IMG/VR virus record: IMGVR_UViG_3300018062_000001
Coordinates: 1-51,289 of that record
Direction: 5' to 3' (one strand)
From: a virus
DNA length: 51,289 nucleotides
The first letter of the stretch is position 1, and each line of letters opens with the position of its first letter. Positions 47,202 to 51,289 of this stretch are shown here, piece by piece. The position numbers and the translations under genes were made by a program. The notes below the pieces were generated by a model. It did not search any database, was not told where the DNA came from, and was given only the letters and a program-made list of their open reading frames with translations.

Positions 47202-47252
47202 AACTATTAGTAATTACATATGTCACAAAAATTAATAAAAAGGAGAAAAAAT

Positions 47253-47633
47253 ATGTCAGCAGACAATGGCATCTATATTCTCAAAACTCCAAGACATGAA
47301 GATAAACATGAGCAAATACTTGACGGAAATATATTTGAATATCGTGTTGCTCATGCTCAAGCGATTGAAAATATCTATTGGGAATATGAGGATGGAAACC
47401 CAGAAGAAATAATCATATATTTTGGTGGATGTGAGATAATGAAAGAAAAAGAAGCACATGAAGAGGCATTTAGATTAGAACACAAAATTATTTCTGATCC
47501 AATTTGTCCAATTCTTGAATATGGAATTTCAACAATAGAATTACCACATTCATTCAAATATTATCAAGAAATATTTGGAAAACTTCCAAAATGCAGTAAA
47601 TGTAATCATTCATTCTCACTTTGTTATTGCTAA
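47253..47633 (+). CDS. Conserved phage protein (SADNGIYI family)
   Basis: This 126-residue protein starts at MSADNGIYILKTPRHEDKHE after AAAAGGAGAAAAAAT; an ATG 11 codons upstream is rejected. EYRVAHAQAIENIYWEYEDG and IIYFGGCEIMKEKEAHEEAF are features I recall from a widespread uncharacterised phage family. A C-terminal CSKCNHSFSLCYC adds a zinc-binding-like end. Function unknown. Confidence 0.75.
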   Translation: MSADNGIYILKTPRHEDKHEQILDGNIFEYRVAHAQAIENIYWEYEDGNPEEIIIYFGGCEIMKEKEAHEEAFRLEHKIISDPICPILEYGISTIELPHSFKYYQEIFGKLPKCSKCNHSFSLCYC

Positions 47634-47637
47634 TTTT

Positions 47638-48660
47638 ATGATTCCCAACGAAGCAACAAAAGATCAATTTTGTCGTTGTCTGCGACTAATGAATCATATT
47701 CATTGCACAGAATGTGGTTCTCCTTCCATTTATGTCTTATCCAAAAAGAAAACTTCTCATTTAATAGAAGATATAAACGGAAATAAAATCATCAAGGAAT
47801 TTATAGTTTTCAGATGCAGAACATGCAGTCATGTATTTGACAAATACGAATTTCTTTATGAATGTGAAGCTGAAGAAAAGAAAACCGCAGGACAACGACA
47901 CGCGGAAAAAGTAAAACAGCTTTTACAAAATCTAGAGGATGGAATAAAATTAAGTAAAGAAGAAAGACGATACATAAATGAACATTCTCCTCTAAAATAC
48001 GAAGAAATAAAAGCTGCATTAGACAGAAAAAAACAAAGACTTCAAGATCAAAAATTAGAGGACTTTGCAAAAAATTTTGAAACATTAACACCAGAAGAAC
48101 AAAAAATTGCTGATAAACAACAAGAAGAAAAAGAAGAACAAAAAGAAATACAAGAATCAGAAATAAGACAAGCGGAAATAGCTGCAAATTTAGCTAAATC
48201 TCCAACAGAAAGACTAAAACATATTCGTTTTGTACGTAGAAAAAGAAATGAATCAATAATTGTAGAAACTTTAGAACAACGAGAACAAAGATTGTATGAA
48301 CTTGCTTTAGAAATAATAAAAGATCATGGAAAGACAGAGCATCCCGAATATATACAAGTTCTTGAAAAAAGAGGACTAGATAGATTCGGGAATAAAATAC
48401 AACAAGAACTAAAACAACAAGAATCTCAACAAGCTCAAGAAACCCAACAAAAGGAAACCCAACAAAATGGACACGGAGATAACAGTTCTACAAGCAATAT
48501 TAGTAATATTCACAGTGATTCCACTTTGGATCCTAATAACAATAATATGGAATCTAAAGAACAAAAAAGAAAACCAGGACGACCAGTAGAATTTGAGGGA
48601 AATTTGACAGATGAAGATTTAAGAAATTTACCGGGAGTTATGGAAATATCAAACAAATAA
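47638..48660 (+). CDS. Coiled-coil protein with zinc ribbon and AT-hook
   Basis: This is a 340-residue protein from the ATG at 47638; an upstream TTG overlapping the previous gene is less likely. CTECGSPSIYVLSKKKTSHL and FRCRTCSHVF form a four-Cys zinc ribbon. A long Glu/Lys/Gln coiled coil (KQQEEKEEQKEIQESEIRQA) fills the middle. The C-terminus has KRKPGRPVEFEG, an AT-hook core (GRP) for minor-groove binding. Together it looks like a DNA-binding scaffold, fitting this AT-rich genome. Confidence 0.65.
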   Translation: MIPNEATKDQFCRCLRLMNHIHCTECGSPSIYVLSKKKTSHLIEDINGNKIIKEFIVFRCRTCSHVFDKYEFLYECEAEEKKTAGQRHAEKVKQLLQNLEDGIKLSKEERRYINEHSPLKYEEIKAALDRKKQRLQDQKLEDFAKNFETLTPEEQKIADKQQEEKEEQKEIQESEIRQAEIAANLAKSPTERLKHIRFVRRKRNESIIVETLEQREQRLYELALEIIKDHGKTEHPEYIQVLEKRGLDRFGNKIQQELKQQESQQAQETQQKETQQNGHGDNSSTSNISNIHSDSTLDPNNNNMESKEQKRKPGRPVEFEGNLTDEDLRNLPGVMEISNK

Positions 48661-48698
48661 ATATGATATTTCTAGACCCTACAAAAAGGAGAAATAAC

Positions 48699-48893
48699 AT
48701 GATTAAAAATACATTTTACAAAGTATCAAAAGAAATGGGGAACGTAAAAGATTATAACTACAACTATATAGTAACTGATACAACAACAGAAAGTATAATT
48801 GCGTTTTGTCATGATAAACAAGATGCAACATTAATTAAACGCGCTCTAAATCACTATTCACTTAAATTAGCAAAAAAAGTTCCAAAATGTTAA
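48699..48893 (+). CDS. Hypothetical small protein
   Basis: This 64-residue protein starts at MIKNTFYKVSKEMGNVKDYN after AAAAAGGAGAAATAAC; an earlier ATG at 48663 lacks a site. YIVTDTTTESIIAFCHDKQD, then ATLIKRALNHY, shows a beta-alpha fold. No family recognised. Confidence 0.6.
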   Translation: MIKNTFYKVSKEMGNVKDYNYNYIVTDTTTESIIAFCHDKQDATLIKRALNHYSLKLAKKVPKC

Positions 48894-48978
48894 AAGAATA
48901 AATAAATTATGAAATAAGATATGATTAAATACTTATACCCAAAATTCAGTTAATTTGCAAATTTTGAGGAATAAAAAT

Positions 48979-49164
48979 ATGCGCGAAGATTTACAAATCG
49001 TCTTCCATAATCCACTACCACAGTTTACAAACTTTAATTTAATATCAAAACTTCAATTAGAATATGGACTTTCTCATAAACAAGCAAAAATTTTTACAAA
49101 CTGGAAAGAACAAAAAGAAAGAATACAAAAATTAGCGAAGAAAGTAATTCCAATAACATTTTAA
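48979..49164 (+). CDS. Hypothetical small basic protein
   Basis: This 61-residue protein starts at MREDLQIVFHNPLPQFTNFN after TTGAGGAATAAAAAT; the TTG at 48955 is less likely. The C-terminal half is a basic helix (NWKEQKERIQKLAKKVI). The leader 48950-48969 has a short CAAAATT/AATTTTG dyad. Function unknown. Confidence 0.55.
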   Translation: MREDLQIVFHNPLPQFTNFNLISKLQLEYGLSHKQAKIFTNWKEQKERIQKLAKKVIPITF

Positions 49165-49180
49165 AAAGGACATAAAAGCC

Positions 49181-49354
49181 ATGAATTTTCAAGAATATAT
49201 ATCTCAACCAAAAAGAATAATTACTCCACAAATGAAATTTGAAGATTTCTTAGATAAAAATCAAATAATAGGGCAAACAGCAATGACATTAAGAGCAATA
49301 TATTTAGAAGCATTATATCAGGAGAAACATCCCAGACAGTTTTGTGGATTATAA
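49181..49354 (+). CDS. Hypothetical small protein
   Basis: This is a 57-residue protein (MNFQEYISQPKRIITPQMKF, then TLRAIYLEALYQEKHPRQFC). AAAAAGGACATAAAAGCC precedes the ATG. One base separates its stop from the next ATG. No family recognised. Confidence 0.6.
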   Translation: MNFQEYISQPKRIITPQMKFEDFLDKNQIIGQTAMTLRAIYLEALYQEKHPRQFCGL

Positions 49355-49355
49355 C

Positions 49356-49763
49356 ATGCTCCAATATCTAAAACCTCTAAAAGAATTAATGGATGTATGT
49401 TCAGAAAATCCTTTAATACATTCCACATATATGCACGAACCACAAACAAAATGGAATGTTATTAAAACAGGAATAGCTCAATTAGTATTTACACTTGATT
49501 TTAAACAGAATCCAACAACAAATGAGTCTGAAATTCAAGACCGTCAAAATAAAATATTAGATTTTATAAATTCTCACTATCAAAATTTAATCCAAGATCA
49601 AAAAGATTCTGACGTATTTGTAAAAGGAAATTTAATACCTTGGCGTCTACATGATACTCATTTTCATGTAGACTTAAAAGAGTATATTCAATGTCCTTTT
49701 ACATGTATGCCAGAAATAAGCGAGATGTTAGAAAAAATCATAAAAAAGATAGAGGAAATATGA
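49356..49763 (+). CDS. Hypothetical protein
   Basis: This is a 135-residue protein. It starts at the ATG one base after the upstream stop, implying coupling; a GTG at 49344 is an alternative. NVIKTGIAQLVFTLDFKQNP and KGNLIPWRLHDTHFHVDLKE are beta-rich, followed by a helix. The DTHFHVDLKEYIQCPFTC segment has His and Cys residues that could bind metal. Function unknown. Confidence 0.6.
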   Translation: MLQYLKPLKELMDVCSENPLIHSTYMHEPQTKWNVIKTGIAQLVFTLDFKQNPTTNESEIQDRQNKILDFINSHYQNLIQDQKDSDVFVKGNLIPWRLHDTHFHVDLKEYIQCPFTCMPEISEMLEKIIKKIEEI

Positions 49764-49888
49764 AATTTTTACTTTTAGTAAAAAATAAAAACAAACAAAT
49801 TAATAGAGTAAAAACAATATTAATTAATCATATCTGGATTAATCACGATAAAGAAAATTGTTTCGTGTGTACAATAATTAAAAATTAA
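49760..49888 (+). CDS. Hypothetical micro-protein
   Basis: This 42-residue protein begins MKFLLLVKNKNKQINRVKTI after GAGGAAAT and overlaps the previous stop by 4 bases (ATGA). It ends HDKENCFVCTIIKN with a CxxC. Function unknown. Confidence 0.55.
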   Translation: MKFLLLVKNKNKQINRVKTILINHIWINHDKENCFVCTIIKN

Positions 49889-49903
49889 AAGGAGCCAACA
49901 AAA

Positions 49904-50242
49904 ATGAAAACAGTAGTCTTAGCACTAGTAACAAAAGTAACACAAGAAAGAAGATATTTATACTCAATTGAAAGAGCAAAACATGAACAAAAATATGGAA
50001 AAGAGTCAGTAGATTCATTTGGATATGCAAACACAAAATCAACAGAATTAAAAATTCAAGAAAATAAATATGGTATTAATGGTACAATTATCGTTGATAA
50101 TATATTTCTTCCCTATGGCGCATTATTCCCTCTTACAGTAGACCTAGAAAACAAAATTTCTACTGAAAAACTTGCTTCACAAGTGCAAGAAACTACTGAA
50201 CTTGTTGATCGAGTTTTAGAAAAAAGTGAAAAATCATTCTAA
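49904..50242 (+). CDS. Hypothetical protein
   Basis: This 112-residue protein has a strong AAAAGGAGCCAACAAAA site. VVLALVTKVTQERRYLYSIE is a beta-rich start, and the C-terminus is an acidic helix (EKLASQVQETTELVDRVLEK). No family recognised. It is the last gene before the consensus promoter at 50248. Confidence 0.6.
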   Translation: MKTVVLALVTKVTQERRYLYSIERAKHEQKYGKESVDSFGYANTKSTELKIQENKYGINGTIIVDNIFLPYGALFPLTVDLENKISTEKLASQVQETTELVDRVLEKSEKSF

Positions 50243-50247
50243 ATTAC

Positions 50248-50276
50248 TTGACAAGCTCTCCCTCATCTAATATACT
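50248..50276 (+). promoter_or_regulatory. Near-consensus sigma-70 promoter
   Basis: TTGACA (50248-50253), exactly 17 bases, TATACT (50271-50276): 11 of 12 consensus positions. This is the best promoter in the window. Transcription should start near 50283, at the base of the structured leader. Confidence 0.8.
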
Positions 50277-50283
50277 GTACTTG

Positions 50284-50442
50284 CTCTTAGGATAGAGTCC
50301 CCGGCACCGGAGGGTAAAATCTGGTGCAGTTTTATTAGAGTAGTTATCTCCAAGAATGGTATAGGTTGTTTACTATACTGTGGCTTGGTTATTATTTCCC
50401 GAATCTTTGACGAAAGATAGGGTTATTATAAGATAACTACTC
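50284..50442 (+). promoter_or_regulatory. Structured 5' leader with three-way junction
   Basis: A CTCT/AGAG hairpin is followed by GCACCGGA (50304-50311) with TCTGGTGC (50320-50327). Then a perfect 12-bp stem joins GAGTAGTTATCT (50338-50349) and AGATAACTACTC (50431-50442). It closes two arms: CCAAG/CTTGG with GTATAG/CTATAC, and CCC/GGG with ATCTTT/AAAGAT. The leader begins at the predicted start of transcription and ends 50 bases before the ATG at 50493. No known riboswitch consensus was recognised. Confidence 0.65.
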
Positions 50443-50492
50443 CATTAAAATTAATTTTAATTAAAATAAAAACAAAGGAGCTACAAAATAAT

Positions 50493-51062
50493 ATGACCGA
50501 AGCAACAAAAACCGCACCACAAGCAACACAGGCTGTAGAAGATTATTCTACAGAACGTGAAACTATTATATTTGGATTTAATGTAATAAAAGAAAAGGAT
50601 GAAAAAACAGGACAAGAAAAAATAGTAAAAACTCCTGCTTTATATAGTCCTAATAAAGCAGAAGAACTTGAAAAAGAAGGAAAATTTACTTGTCCAGACG
50701 AATTAAATTGCGGTATTGTAGATGTAGTTATACGATACCCTAAAACATTAGAAGCTCTTTTAAAGATGGCAGATACACCAGAAAAACAAAAGGAGCTTGT
50801 AGATAATCATAATCGTGGTGCATCAGTAAAAGTTGGTAATAGATTACGTTCTAAAGTTCTTGTTCTTGATGACGATGGAAAATTTTCATTATCTGAAAAA
50901 GACGCTCCTAATGGAGTTATTGATCTTACTGATGAAATTCTCTCTGAGAGTAAACGTAGAGTTCTAACTCTCGAAGAGAAGTTTGATCGCTTTGTCAAGG
51001 ATAATAATTTTACGCCTGAAGTTGCTGCAAAGATGAAAGCAATTTGGATGGCTTCAAATTAA
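50493..51062 (+). CDS. Hypothetical, probably strongly expressed protein
   Basis: This is a 189-residue acidic protein. TIIFGFNVIKEKDEKTGQEK and FTCPDELNCGIVDVVIRYPK are beta-rich; NHNRGASVKVGNRLRSKVLV leads to a helical end (LEEKFDRFVKDNNFTPEVAA). AAAGGAGCTACAAAATAAT precedes the ATG. It has its own near-consensus promoter, a 210-nt structured leader and a strong terminator, so it is an independent transcription unit. No family recognised. Heavy control suggests an important early role. Confidence 0.7.
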   Translation: MTEATKTAPQATQAVEDYSTERETIIFGFNVIKEKDEKTGQEKIVKTPALYSPNKAEELEKEGKFTCPDELNCGIVDVVIRYPKTLEALLKMADTPEKQKELVDNHNRGASVKVGNRLRSKVLVLDDDGKFSLSEKDAPNGVIDLTDEILSESKRRVLTLEEKFDRFVKDNNFTPEVAAKMKAIWMASN

Positions 51063-51128
51063 TAAATCTTCATCATTAGATAATTTGTAACTTATCAATG
51101 GTGAGGTAGTGCTTAATCAATACGATAC

Positions 51129-51167
51129 ATAGGCTAGAGTAGAAATATTCTAGCCTATATTTTTTTT
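51129..51167 (+). terminator. Rho-independent terminator
   Basis: ATAGGCTAGA (51129-51138) pairs perfectly with TCTAGCCTAT (51149-51158), followed by seven T (51161-51167). It ends the transcription unit of the 189-residue gene and isolates it from the next genome copy's first promoter. Confidence 0.85.
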
Positions 51168-51289
51168 ATCTAAAAGTTATATAATCTCAAATTGAGATAG
51201 TCTCCATACTGTTGATTCTAAAGAATTTAGAAGTATTGACATTATAGACAAGACTTTGGTATTCTAATAAAATCTAGAGAGGATTAAAA
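51167..51289. repeat. Direct terminal repeat, right copy
   Basis: Identical to bases 1-123. It contains the same dyad and promoter (TTGACA at 51236-51241). The unique genome is 51,166 bp. Confidence 0.95.

Noticed and set aside
48950-48970. CAAAATT/AATTTTG dyad as a regulatory element
   Set aside because: Short, fully AT-rich and expected by chance in this genome.
1-51289. TGA recoded as an amino acid
   Set aside because: The LAGLIDADG gene has an in-frame TGA, but TGA ends other genes at overlapping ATGA junctions (5604-5607, 7207-7210, 14358-14361), and other long genes lack internal TGA.

Overview
The window is a complete, AT-rich (roughly 30% GC) tailed-phage genome. Bases 1-123 recur exactly at 51167-51289, so the sequence closes on itself as a 51,166-bp unit. 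Large and small terminase, portal, scaffold-like, capsid-like and podovirus-like head-to-tail genes place it in the Caudoviricetes. Several minus-strand proteins from the virion region carry Sec signal peptides ending in AQ. That style is common in Acidobacteriota and Bacteroidota, so a Gram-negative host from such a group is possible; this is inference. No tRNA, CRISPR array, integrase or lysogeny repressor cassette was recognised, so a lytic or unknown lifestyle is the default.

Layout. Bases 126-16964 (+) carry replication, recombination and nucleotide metabolism: J-domain protein, vWA protein, FtsK-type ATPase, PD-(D/E)XK nuclease, Sak4-like ATPase with an SSB-like partner, Nmad1/DUF1599 protein, a family A DNA polymerase split into exonuclease and polymerase genes, SLOG protein, dCTP deaminase, DUF3987-type ATPase, HNH endonuclease and a GroES chimera. 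Bases 16974-45206 (-) carry the virion and lysis genes, transcribed from the small terminase leftwards: terminases, holin-like and outer-membrane-like genes, portal, scaffold, decoration and capsid proteins, signal-peptide fibre proteins, head-tail connectors, ejection-like proteins, an ATP-grasp ligase and a broken LAGLIDADG gene. Bases 45207-45686 are a repeat-rich non-coding region between the two directions. Bases 45687-51062 (+) hold small accessory genes, beginning with a segment of higher GC.

Most unusual content. (1) The gene at 16129-16686 is a GroES co-chaperonin with a four-repeat DnaJ-type CxxC zinc-binding domain inserted beside its mobile loop; a separate J-domain protein lies at 504-1124, so the phage may carry its own chaperone module. 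(2) At least eight intergenic segments hold long nested or crossing complementary arms: 4576-4658, 8805-8863, 11543-11748, 33899-33982 (an H-type pseudoknot covering a ribosome binding site), 44246-44397, 45898-46440, 46700-46950 and 50284-50442. Two of them offer one arm with two competing partners, the architecture of a bistable switch. One follows a consensus sigma-70 promoter directly. Together they look like a family-free set of phage regulatory RNAs not explained by the protein genes. (3) A roughly 50% GC DUF2283 gene appears to have cut a SprT-like gene, a LAGLIDADG gene is broken by one in-frame TGA, and a helix-turn-helix reading frame has a good ribosome binding site but only an ATA start.

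All calls come from reading the sequence; no database search or folding program was run.
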